From the NCBI GenBank assembly GCA_025937075.1, contig JAICSD010000296.1:1-5827 (forward strand): a DNA stretch of 5,827 nucleotides, given 5' to 3'. Below the pieces are notes generated by a model. That model had not been told where the DNA came from and made no database searches. It saw only the letters and a list, made by a program, of their open reading frames with translations. Below are positions 1-5,827 of the stretch, one piece after another (the stretch's first letter is position 1; each line of letters starts with the position of its first letter). This stretch comes from Vicinamibacteria bacterium (GTDB lineage Bacteria; Acidobacteriota; Vicinamibacteria; Vicinamibacterales; 2-12-FULL-66-21). Both the position numbers and the translations under genes were made by a program.

Positions 1-1322
1 TCCTGTTCACGTTCGGGCTCGCACTCCTGACGGGCGTCGCGTTCGGTGTCGTCCCGGCGGTTCACGCGACGCGCAGCGTGCACGACGCGCTGAAGGAGGG
101 AGGCCGCGGCGCGATTTCAACGCGGGCGAGCGGCCGTGTGCGTGCATCCCTCGTCATCGCCGAGATGGCCCTCGCGGTCATGCTGCTCGTGGGCGCGGGG
201 CTCCTGATGCGCAGCTTCATCCGGCTGCAGGCGGTCGATCCGGGATTCAAGCCCGAGCAGACGCTGTCGTTCGAGCTGTCGCTGCCGGATACCCGCTACA
301 AGGAGGACGAGGCGGTCATTGCGTTCTTCGATCGACTGATGCCGCGGCTCCGTGCGCTGCCCGGCGTCCGCGGCGCCGCCGCGGTGATGGGACTTCCGCT
401 GAGCGGGATGCAGTTCAATATTTCGTTCGAGGTGGCCGGACGTCCTCCGGTGCCGCCCTCGCAGCAACCCTCCATGGAGGTGCGCGTCGCGACACCGGAC
501 TACTTCAGCACGATCGGCATTCCGCTCCTGCGCGGCCGCTTCTTCAGCGACGAGGACCGCATGGGGACACCGCAGGTCGTGCTCCTGACCGCAAGCGCGG
601 CGCGCCAGTACTTTCCGGGTGAGGATCCGCTCGGCAAGACGATCAAGCTCGGATGGGGCCGAGGTCCGGGGAAACCGAAGGCCGGTGGCCGGGTCGTCGG
701 CATCGTCGGCGACGTCAAGGATGCCGGTCTCGAGGAGCCCAATCCGGCGGAGATCTACCTGCCGCTGCGGCAATGGCCGGTGCACTCCATGAGCGTCGCG
801 CTCGAGACGGCGATTCCGCCTTCGTCGCTCGCCGACGGTGTGCGACGCGAGGTGTATGCCGTCGATCCGAACCTGCCCGTCTCGAACGTGCGCACACTGG
901 ATCAGATCGTCGCGAAATCGATCTCGCAGCCGCGATTCTACGCGACGCTGCTGACCATCTTTGCGGGCGTCGCCCTGGCACTTGCGGCGATCGGGATCTT
1001 CGGCGTGCTGTCGTACGGCGTCTCGCAGCGCACGCGTGAGATCGGCATCAGAATGGCGCTGGGCGCACAGGAGCGCGCTGTCGTGGCACTCGTCGTGCGC
1101 CAGGCGCTCGTTCTGGTCGTGACGGGCGTGGCGGTCGGCATGGTGGCGGCGCTGCTGCTCTCGCAGACGTTGCGGAAGCTGCTCTTCTCGATTGAGCCGA
1201 CCGATCCGGGTACGTTTGCCGCGGTCGCGGCTGTGCTGGTGATCGTGGCGCTCGTCGCCAGCTATCTGCCGGCGCGCCGCGCGACGCGCGTCGATCCCGT
1301 GGTCGCGCTGCGGGCGGAATGA
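1..1322 (+). CDS. ADOP-type ABC transporter permease (MacB/FtsX), C-terminal half, 5' truncated by window edge
   Basis: The reading frame is already open at base 3 and runs 439 residues to the TGA at 1320-1322, so this is the 3' part of a longer gene. The GTG at 78 lies inside the protein and is not the true start. Residues 1-20 are the last membrane helix of a first FtsX domain, followed by the linker HATRSVHDALKEGGRG typical of duplicated orphan permeases. A second unit follows: a helix at about 48-70, a MacB-like periplasmic core at about 75-305, then three helices at about 313-340, 361-387 and 404-423. Between the last helices lies the FtsX signature SQRTREIGIRMALGA (341-355), and the tail is ARRATRVDPVVALRAE. 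Full-length ADOP proteins are about 800-880 residues with two MacB-core/FtsX units. Family members are inner-membrane proteins thought to work with a MacB-type ATPase; the substrate is unknown. No ATPase is encoded in the visible sequence. I am confident of the family and unsure of the role. Confidence 0.93.
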   Translation, partial: LFTFGLALLTGVAFGVVPAVHATRSVHDALKEGGRGAISTRASGRVRASLVIAEMALAVMLLVGAGLLMRSFIRLQAVDPGFKPEQTLSFELSLPDTRYKEDEAVIAFFDRLMPRLRALPGVRGAAAVMGLPLSGMQFNISFEVAGRPPVPPSQQPSMEVRVATPDYFSTIGIPLLRGRFFSDEDRMGTPQVVLLTASAARQYFPGEDPLGKTIKLGWGRGPGKPKAGGRVVGIVGDVKDAGLEEPNPAEIYLPLRQWPVHSMSVALETAIPPSSLADGVRREVYAVDPNLPVSNVRTLDQIVAKSISQPRFYATLLTIFAGVALALAAIGIFGVLSYGVSQRTREIGIRMALGAQERAVVALVVRQALVLVVTGVAVGMVAALLLSQTLRKLLFSIEPTDPGTFAAVAAVLVIVALVASYLPARRATRVDPVVALRAE

Positions 1323-1329
1323 TTGCGTC

Positions 1330-1349
1330 CGCGCAACTAAGGTTGCGCG
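1330..1349. repeat. Perfect 8-bp hairpin in the permease/MFS gap
   Basis: CGCGCAAC (1330-1337) pairs perfectly with GTTGCGCG (1342-1349) around a four-base TAAG loop. It starts 7 bases after the permease stop and ends 25 bases before the MFS start. No T-run follows on the plus strand (AACATTCC comes next), and the minus strand has none either, so it is not a canonical intrinsic terminator. It could be a weak or Rho-assisted 3' end, an mRNA-stabilising hairpin or an operator. The pairing is seen directly; the role is open. Confidence 0.5.
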
Positions 1350-1374
1350 AACATTCCGCAGTAAGCTGATCCCG

Positions 1375-2661
1375 GTGCCGCTCTCCGCGTCCTTCTCCGC
1401 CCTGCGCTCGCGCAACTATCGTCTCTTCCTCAGCGGACAGCTCATTTCGCTCATCGGGACCTGGATGCAGACGGTCGCGCAAGCCTGGCTGATCTACCGC
1501 CTGACCGGTTCCGCGGCGCTGCTCGGCCTCATCGGGTTTGCCGGGCAGATTCCCGTGTTCGTGCTCGCGCCGCTCGGCGGCGTCGTTGCGGATCACGCCG
1601 ACCGGCGCCGCGTCGTCATCGCCGCGCAGTCCTCGATGATGCTGCTCGCCTTCGTGCTCGCGCTGCTGACGCTCTCGCACACCGTTCGCGTCTGGCACCT
1701 GTTCTTTCTGGGATCTCTCCTGGGATTGTGCAACGCGTTCGACATTCCCGCGCGTCAGGCGTTCGTGATCGAGATGGTGGGACGCCGCGAGGACCTGCTG
1801 AACGCGATCGCGTTGAACTCGTCGATGGTCAACGGCGCACGCGTCGCGGGGCCAGCGGTGGCCGGCATCATCGTGGCCGCGCTCGGCGAGGGCTGGTGCT
1901 TTCTCCTGAACGCGCTCAGCTACATTGCGGTGATCAGCGCACTGGTGGCGATGCGGCTCGAGCCGCACGAACGTGAGCCTTCGTCGCTCTCCGCGTGGGA
2001 GCGGGTCGTGGAGGGCTTCGCGTTCGCGCTGAAGACGAGCCCGATCCGTGCGCTGCTGCTGTTGCTGGGGCTCGTGAGCCTCATGGGCATGCCGTACACC
2101 GTGCTGATGCCCATATTTGCGGATCGGATTCTTCATGGGGGCGCGAACGCCTATGGGCTGCTGCTGTCCGCATCCGGGCTGGGTGCGCTCTTCGGCGCGC
2201 TCTCGCTGACGTTCCGGCGAACGATCAGCGGGCTTGGGCGATGGGTCGCATTCTCGGCAACCGGCTTTGGCGTCACGCTGATGGTGTTCTCCGTCTCGCG
2301 CCACATGTGGCTCTCGCTTGCCCTGCTCGTGCCCGCAGGCTACTGCATGATGGTGGAGATGGCCTCGTCCAACACGCTGATTCAGTCGATGGTGCCCGAC
2401 CGCCTTCGCGGACGCGTGATGGCGGTCTACTCGATGATGTTCATGGGCGTGGCGCCGTTCGGCGCGCTGCTCGCGGGCGCGCTCGCGACGCCGCTGGGCG
2501 CCCCGGCGACCGTGGCGATCGGCGGCGCCGCGTGCATCATCGGCGGCATCACGTTCGGCGTGCGGCTGCCGGCGCTCCGCGGTCCGGCGCGCGAGCTGAT
2601 CATCGCGCAGCAGACGGCCGCCGGTTCGCCCGTCGAAGAGTCGGTCCGGGGGAGCGCATGA
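1375..2661 (+). CDS. Major facilitator superfamily exporter, MFS_3 / EntS-like
   Basis: This 428-residue inner-membrane protein has the usual length for a 12-helix MFS transporter. It resembles the MFS_3 group that includes the enterobactin exporter EntS. The N-terminus reads SALRSRNYRLFLSGQLISLIGTWMQ, very typical of the group. The loop 2-3 signature is GGVVADHADRRRVV (about 68-81). The stretch DIPARQAFVIEMV (123-135) with NAIALNSS and the GARVAGPAVAGI helix is also characteristic, and the second half carries PDRLRGRVMAVYSMMFMG (341-358). A hydrophilic loop at about 195-222 separates the two six-helix bundles, and the last 27 or so residues are a polar cytoplasmic tail. It probably effluxes a small molecule by proton antiport; the substrate cannot be read from sequence. 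GTG 1375 is chosen because it gives the family's short N-terminus, but no convincing Shine-Dalgarno sequence precedes it. It follows the permease on the same strand after 52 bp, so cotranscription is possible though a hairpin lies between. Confidence 0.93.
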   Translation: MPLSASFSALRSRNYRLFLSGQLISLIGTWMQTVAQAWLIYRLTGSAALLGLIGFAGQIPVFVLAPLGGVVADHADRRRVVIAAQSSMMLLAFVLALLTLSHTVRVWHLFFLGSLLGLCNAFDIPARQAFVIEMVGRREDLLNAIALNSSMVNGARVAGPAVAGIIVAALGEGWCFLLNALSYIAVISALVAMRLEPHEREPSSLSAWERVVEGFAFALKTSPIRALLLLLGLVSLMGMPYTVLMPIFADRILHGGANAYGLLLSASGLGALFGALSLTFRRTISGLGRWVAFSATGFGVTLMVFSVSRHMWLSLALLVPAGYCMMVEMASSNTLIQSMVPDRLRGRVMAVYSMMFMGVAPFGALLAGALATPLGAPATVAIGGAACIIGGITFGVRLPALRGPARELIIAQQTAAGSPVEESVRGSA

Positions 2662-2667
2662 TCGACC

Positions 2668-2711
2668 GGGGGGCTTCGCCCGGCCGGATCCCCCATCGCG
2701 CCGATGGCGCG
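2668..2711. repeat. Overlapping inverted repeats between MFS and GNAT genes
   Basis: The gap after the MFS stop is rich in self-complementary sequence. GGGC/GCCC (2671-2674 and 2678-2681) closes a TTC loop, and the G-run 2668-2673 could instead pair with the C-run 2690-2694. Next come two mutually exclusive perfect 6-bp hairpins with 3-base loops: CCATCG/CGATGG (2693-2698 with 2702-2707) and CGCGCC/GGCGCG (2697-2702 with 2706-2711). No T-tract follows, so a classic Rho-independent terminator is not supported. The block sits between the MFS stop (2661) and the promoter-like box at 2731, so a 3'-end or transcription-insulating role is reasonable but unproven. Confidence 0.45.
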
Positions 2712-2730
2712 GAAATGCAAGCCCAGCCGC

Positions 2731-2736
2731 TATACT
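2731..2736 (+). promoter_or_regulatory. Putative -10 box (TATACT) for the GNAT gene
   Basis: TATACT matches the sigma-70 -10 consensus at five of six positions and stands out in very GC-rich surroundings. It ends 9 bases before the GTG at 2746, so transcription would begin about 2-3 bases ahead of that codon, giving a leaderless or nearly leaderless mRNA. A -35 at 17-bp spacing would fall at 2708-2713 (CGCGGA), which is a poor match. This box is a main reason for preferring GTG 2746 over the in-frame ATG at 2704, which lies upstream of it. Confidence 0.55.
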
Positions 2737-2745
2737 AGAGGTTTG

Positions 2746-3342
2746 GTGGAATATCGTCTCAAGCAGTACGGCCTCCAGCAGGGAGCGCTCGAAATCGAGT
2801 ACATCGAGGAGTTCTTCCTCGATTTTCCGCGCAAGAAGACCGCGCCGGAAGTCATCCAGCGGCTCGCGGATCGCGACCATCAGATCCTCATGGCGGAAGC
2901 GTCACTGCCCGACGATCCGGGAACGGTCGTGCCGGTCTCGTTCAAGGTCTCACACGAGCTGCGCGCGAACGAGCGCGATCCCAAGCTGGCGGATCTGGTC
3001 GCGCAGCTCGAGGACTGCGTTGATTTCGAGGAGCGCCGCGTCCTCTATCAGTGGATCGGCGGTACGCGGAAGGACTGGCGCGGCCAGGGACATTTCCGCG
3101 CGCTCACGGAAGAACAGGAAGTCTGGGCCCTTGCGAACGGGTTCGACGAGATCCTGATGAAGACGAAGAACCGGTTCTACGACATGCGCGCGACGCTCGC
3201 GCAGCTCCACTTCAACGTGATCCGGTTCGTGCCGCACCCCACCGACAACCGCGAATCGAAAGTCTTCATGAGCAAGCGCCTCGGCCAGCACGTCCTCGAC
3301 ACGCACCGCAGCCGCAGGCTCGTCACCAAGGCAGAAGGATAG
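2746..3342 (+). CDS. GNAT-family N-acetyltransferase, unassigned substrate
   Basis: The 198-residue product has the C-terminal half of a GNAT fold. A beta strand YQWIGG leads into the acetyl-CoA-binding motif A, WRGQGHFRALTEEQEVWA (111-128). This is followed by NGFDEILMKTKNRFYDMRATLAQLHFNVIRF (131-161), matching the late strand and helix in which GNATs end with the 'Gf' element. The region before it (about 60-105) is acidic and substrate-facing by position; no specific acceptor can be named. Position 117 of motif A is Phe where Gly or Ala is usual. The protein is probably cytoplasmic: there is no signal peptide or membrane segment. GTG 2746 is preferred because AGAGG (2737-2741) lies 4 bases ahead and TATACT 9 bases ahead. 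In-frame alternatives are ATG 2704, which adds 14 residues, has no ribosome site and lies in the hairpin block, and TTG 2743. Its TAG stop directly abuts the stop of the convergent peptidase gene. Confidence 0.85.
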   Translation: MEYRLKQYGLQQGALEIEYIEEFFLDFPRKKTAPEVIQRLADRDHQILMAEASLPDDPGTVVPVSFKVSHELRANERDPKLADLVAQLEDCVDFEERRVLYQWIGGTRKDWRGQGHFRALTEEQEVWALANGFDEILMKTKNRFYDMRATLAQLHFNVIRFVPHPTDNRESKVFMSKRLGQHVLDTHRSRRLVTKAEG

Positions 3343-5523
3343 TCAACGGCCGAGTGCGTGCGCGGCCGATGCGGCTCGCTCGACCTGCGACGCGAGCGTG
3401 TCGATCGCGTGCGCGACGATAGGGATGTAGCGGCGCGCTTCGTCCCACGACTTCTGTTCCATGCCCTCACGGATGCCCGGCAGCGTCTTGACGCCGTACC
3501 CGGTGTAAAAACCTGGCGCGTATGCCAGGTGCTTGAACCATTCGCGTCGCGGCAGTCCCTGGTCGTACTTGAAGGCGCGCTCGGAGGTGAAGAGCAGCCG
3601 GTTCAGCTCCGCGAGCGATGCGCGATCCGCCGGCTTCTCTTCGCTCGAGACGAGGTCGGCTGCGGCCGCATTGTACGCGTCCGCGGCCTTCTGCAAGTGG
3701 TCGATGGCGGTCCGCACCGGCTTCAGATCGAGCCCGGGTGCGTCGGACATTCCGGCGCGCAGCTTGTCAAGATCCTCGACGTAGCCGCGCAGCGTCCTCG
3801 CGGTTGCGGTGAACTCGAACGGCAGTACGTCGGCGTCGGCCAGGCGCAGGATCGCCGTCCCCATCACGCGCGACAGTTCGGTGCTGAATGCGAAGTCCGT
3901 ATCGGAGAAGTGCGTATACCAGTAGAACGAGTCGTACGTCGAATGGTAGACGCCATTGCTGTTGCCGTCGCCGCCGAAGTCGATGTTCAGCGACGCGATG
4001 GCGAGGTGATCGAGAAACGCAGTGTAGTCCGAGCCCGAACCGAGCGCCTCGATCGGGAAATCCTTGCGCTCACGGAGCGTGCCCTTCTCATCGTCGGTCT
4101 TCGCCTGTTCGAGCGCGCGATCGAGCTTCGCCTGGAACAGGTTCTTGCCGCGTTTCGGATCCTGCAGATCGCGCAGCAGGTCGTTGACGAAGGCCTGCAG
4201 CGAATGCGATCCGGACGCGCTCAGCCAGCCTTTGCCCGTGCCATCGCTGTTGATGTAGGCGACAGCGTTCTTCGACAGTTCGTCCGCGTGCTTCTCGACC
4301 CATTCCGTCGATCCGAGCAGCCCCCATTCCTCGCCGTCCCACGACGCAAGGACGATCGTGCGCTTCGGTTTCCACCCGGTCTTGAGCAGCTCTCCGAAAC
4401 CGCGCGCGGTCTCCAGCAGCACGGCGTTGCCGCTGGTCGGATCCGACGCGCCATTGACCCAGGCGTCGTGATGATTGCCGTGGATGATCCACTCGTCCGG
4501 GAAGTCGGTCCCGTCGATGCGTGCGATGACGTTGTACAGCGGGCGGACGCTCCAGTCGAAGGCGAGCTTCAGGTGAACCCTCGCCGGGCCAGGTCCGACG
4601 TGGTACGTGATCGGCAGCGCGCCGCGCCACGCTTCCGGCACGATCTTGCCCTTCAAGCTGCGCAGCAGAGGGAGCGCGTCGCCGTACGAAATCGGCAAGA
4701 CGGGTATCTTCAGGATCGTTTGCGCCGTCGCGCGATCGCCGCGCGGCGCGCCAGGTTCAGACGCCCGTCCCGGCGAGAGCGGATCGCCCGGATAGATCGG
4801 CATGTCCATCACGCTCCCCCGCTGCACGCCGAATTCCGGCCGGTATGCGCCGGCCGGATACACGTCGCCCTGGTAGTAGCCGTCGTCGCGCGGATCGGAG
4901 TAGATGATGCAGCCGACCGCGCCGTGCTCGTTCGCGACCTTGGGCTTGATGCCGCGCCAGCTCCGCCCGTAGCGCGCGATGACGATCTTCCCCTTCACAT
5001 CCACACCCAGCTTCGCGAGCTGTTCGTAATCGTCGGGGATGCCGTAGTTCACGTAGACGAGGTCAGCGGTGACGTCGCCGTCGGCGGAGTACGCGTTGAA
5101 AGGGGGCAACCCGCCGGCATCCGTCGAGTCCTTGTCCTCGCTGACGGGCGGCTCCTGCAGCTTCGCGACGTACTTTTCCGGCCCGACGAGCTCCAGCACG
5201 CGCTCCGTGGGGTACGGCATCAGCGCCTCGAACTGCTCGATTGAGGCGTTCAGGCCCCACGACTTGAACTGCGATAGAACATAGTCCGCGACCTTACGGC
5301 TCCCCGGACTCCCGGCGTGGTGCGGGGCTTCGGACATGATCCGCATGTATTCGCGGATGTTGTCGGGCTTGGACACACCGCTGAACGTCGACTCGGCCGC
5401 GCGTTCGGCGTCGGCGCTGGCGCGAAAAAAGCCCCGCGGCGCCTCGGCCGTCTGCGAATCGGCGGCAGGGGAGATGAGGATGATTAGGAGGATCGGCAGT
5501 AGGCGGCGGAGCGGGCGATACAT
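3343..5523 (-). CDS. Secreted M28-family metallopeptidase, glutamate carboxypeptidase II (PSMA)-like
   Basis: This 726-residue exported zinc peptidase matches the length and three-part layout of human glutamate carboxypeptidase II. A signal peptide (basic MYRPLRR, hydrophobic LLPILLIILISPA, likely cut after ADS at 23) precedes a protease-associated insert at about 150-310 (KIVIARYG, IIYSDP, GVQRG, PGDPLSPG). The M28 catalytic domain (about 325-545) and a transferrin-receptor-like dimerisation domain (about 590-720, ending in YAPGF...LPGIREG) follow. All di-zinc ligands are visible: His351 (GNHHDAW), Asp361 (DPTSG), Glu399 with catalytic base Glu398 (SWDGEEWG), Asp427 (YINSDG) and His527 (VYHSTYD). 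It should remove C-terminal residues from peptides in the periplasm or outside the cell. Residues that give the human enzyme its preference for acidic substrates are changed, so general peptide scavenging is likelier than folate or NAAG-type hydrolysis. ATG at 5523 is chosen because it begins the signal peptide; upstream extension would enter sufE. The stop touches the GNAT stop. Confidence 0.95.
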   Translation of the reverse strand: MYRPLRRLLPILLIILISPAADSQTAEAPRGFFRASADAERAAESTFSGVSKPDNIREYMRIMSEAPHHAGSPGSRKVADYVLSQFKSWGLNASIEQFEALMPYPTERVLELVGPEKYVAKLQEPPVSEDKDSTDAGGLPPFNAYSADGDVTADLVYVNYGIPDDYEQLAKLGVDVKGKIVIARYGRSWRGIKPKVANEHGAVGCIIYSDPRDDGYYQGDVYPAGAYRPEFGVQRGSVMDMPIYPGDPLSPGRASEPGAPRGDRATAQTILKIPVLPISYGDALPLLRSLKGKIVPEAWRGALPITYHVGPGPARVHLKLAFDWSVRPLYNVIARIDGTDFPDEWIIHGNHHDAWVNGASDPTSGNAVLLETARGFGELLKTGWKPKRTIVLASWDGEEWGLLGSTEWVEKHADELSKNAVAYINSDGTGKGWLSASGSHSLQAFVNDLLRDLQDPKRGKNLFQAKLDRALEQAKTDDEKGTLRERKDFPIEALGSGSDYTAFLDHLAIASLNIDFGGDGNSNGVYHSTYDSFYWYTHFSDTDFAFSTELSRVMGTAILRLADADVLPFEFTATARTLRGYVEDLDKLRAGMSDAPGLDLKPVRTAIDHLQKAADAYNAAAADLVSSEEKPADRASLAELNRLLFTSERAFKYDQGLPRREWFKHLAYAPGFYTGYGVKTLPGIREGMEQKSWDEARRYIPIVAHAIDTLASQVERAASAAHALGR
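3347..3368. repeat. Short inverted repeat at the convergent gene junction
   Basis: CGGCCG at 3347-3352 and 3363-3368 can pair across a 10-base loop, 4 bases beyond the GNAT stop and inside the last codons of the peptidase gene. There is no T-run on either side. It is the only hairpin candidate at a junction with no intergenic DNA, so it might help end GNAT transcription. CGGCCG is common in DNA of this composition and the call is weak. Confidence 0.2.
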
Positions 5524-5530
5524 GGCCGTC

Positions 5531-5536
5531 ACTATA
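5531..5536 (-). promoter_or_regulatory. Putative -10 box (TATAGT, minus strand) for the M28 peptidase gene
   Basis: Read on the minus strand the hexamer is TATAGT, five of six to the sigma-70 -10 consensus, followed by GACGGCC and then the ATG at 5523. Normal spacing puts the transcription start about one base before the ATG, so the mRNA would be leaderless or nearly so, consistent with the lack of a Shine-Dalgarno sequence there. The -35 position at 17-bp spacing (5554-5559, minus strand TGTACC) matches at three of six and overlaps the opposing promoter's -10. Confidence 0.55.
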
Positions 5537-5552
5537 CCCAATCCCGTCCTGT

Positions 5553-5561
5553 TGGTACACT
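5553..5561 (+). promoter_or_regulatory. Putative extended -10 (TGG-TACACT) for sufE
   Basis: TACACT at 5556-5561 matches four of six -10 positions and is preceded by TGG, giving the TGn of an extended -10, which can compensate for a weak -35. It ends 9 bases before the GTG at 5571, the same distance as TATACT to GTG in the GNAT gene. The -35 position (5533-5538, TATACC) is poor and overlaps the minus-strand -10 of the peptidase gene. Confidence 0.4.
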
Positions 5562-5570
5562 GGAGGGATT

Positions 5571-5827
5571 GTGGGCATTCCCCAAAAGCTGCAGGACCTT
5601 CTCGACACGTTCGACATGTTTTCCGATCCTGCCGATCGGACCTCGATGCTGTTGAGTTATGCGGACCAATTCCAGGATGTGCCGAAAAACGTGGCCGTGA
5701 GGCCATTCGACTGCACACATCGCGTGCCGCAGTGCGAGTCCGACGCGTACGCCTGGGCGGTCAAGCGGCCCGACGACACGCTCGAGCTGTACTTCGCCGT
5801 CGAGAACCCCTCCGGCGTCTCGGCGAA
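5571..5827 (+). CDS. sufE: SufE-family Fe-S cluster assembly sulfur acceptor, N-terminal part, truncated by window edge
   Basis: An open frame from GTG 5571 runs to the window end without a stop, giving 85 residues of a family usually about 140 long. The start GIPQKLQDLLDTFDMFSDPADRTSMLLSYADQF matches the SufE N-terminal helices. HRVPQCESDAYAW carries the sulfur-accepting cysteine (Cys55), corresponding to Cys51 in VPGCQS of E. coli SufE, followed by the beta strand TLELYFAVENPSGVSA. SufE takes persulfide sulfur from the cysteine desulfurase SufS and passes it to the SufBCD scaffold in the cytoplasm. Here the Gly before the cysteine is Gln and the following Gln is Glu, and a second cysteine (Cys48) lies seven residues upstream. 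GGAGGG (5562-5567) sits 3 bases before the GTG, a plausible though tight ribosome site. It is divergent from the peptidase gene. Partner suf genes, if linked, would lie beyond the edge. A CsdE-like or stand-alone SufE role cannot be excluded. Confidence 0.87.
   Translation, partial: MGIPQKLQDLLDTFDMFSDPADRTSMLLSYADQFQDVPKNVAVRPFDCTHRVPQCESDAYAWAVKRPDDTLELYFAVENPSGVSA

Noticed and set aside
1362..1367. TAAGCT as a -10 box 7 bases before the MFS GTG
   Set aside because: Only three of six consensus positions match and there is no suitable -35; the spacing resembles the other genes but the match is too weak to list as a promoter.
117..1415. 432-residue minus-strand open frame opposite the permease
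   Set aside because: Arg/His/Asp-rich shadow translation with no family resemblance, overlapping a clear ADOP-type permease.
1048..2880. 610-residue minus-strand open frame antisense to the permease end, the MFS gene and the GNAT start
   Set aside because: Its translation is dominated by Arg, His, Glu, Gln and Ala with no domain or hydrophobic pattern, as expected for the antisense of GC-rich genes. The plus-strand proteins it overlaps are clearly recognisable.
4737..4752. GC-rich palindromic run (CGCCGCGCGGCGCGCC) inside the peptidase gene
   Set aside because: It lies within conserved coding sequence (the GAPRGDRAT region) and is explained by codon use in GC-rich DNA.
3358..5244. 628-residue plus-strand open frame opposite the M28 peptidase
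   Set aside because: Low-complexity Arg/Val/Ala-rich translation with no motifs; it is the antisense shadow of a peptidase whose catalytic residues are all identifiable.
5524..5718. 65-residue N-terminal extension of the peptidase to an ATG at 5718
   Set aside because: It would place a Cys/Arg-rich segment ahead of a normal signal peptide and cover the sufE coding start and both promoter boxes. ATG 5523 fits the export signal.

Overview
This is a GC-rich bacterial chromosomal segment with dense coding, GTG starts on several plus-strand genes, and third codon positions dominated by G and C. The first gene is a duplicated MacB/FtsX 'orphan' permease of the ADOP type, a family expanded in Acidobacteriota. 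Together with the large secreted glutamate-carboxypeptidase-like M28 peptidase, this points to an acidobacterium, perhaps a Vicinamibacteria-type lineage. That assignment is inference from gene content; the window has no rRNA or other marker that settles it.

Layout. Bases 1-1322 (+) hold the C-terminal half of the ADOP-type ABC permease, cut by the left edge. After a 52-bp gap with one perfect hairpin comes a 12-TM major facilitator exporter of the MFS_3/EntS type (1375-2661, +). An 84-bp GC-rich gap with overlapping inverted repeats and a clear TATACT box leads to a GNAT-family acetyltransferase (best start GTG 2746, end 3342, +). Facing it, with stop codons touching and no base between them, is a secreted M28 metallopeptidase with the PSMA/glutamate carboxypeptidase II architecture (3343-5523, -). 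A 47-bp divergent promoter region separates the peptidase from the start of a SufE-family Fe-S assembly protein (5571 to the right edge, +).

The genes do not form one recognisable pathway. The permease, MFS exporter and GNAT protein are co-directional but separated by hairpins, and the GNAT gene appears to have its own promoter. The peptidase and sufE share a divergent control region. I see no tRNA or rRNA gene, CRISPR array, insertion sequence, phage or defence gene, and no gene-free stretch over 300 bases. I did not find a convincing undescribed multi-gene system. The most interesting points are the nested divergent promoters in the peptidase/sufE gap, the recurrent near-leaderless promoter layout, and a glutamate-carboxypeptidase-like enzyme that keeps its zinc site but has lost the residues that recognise acidic substrates.
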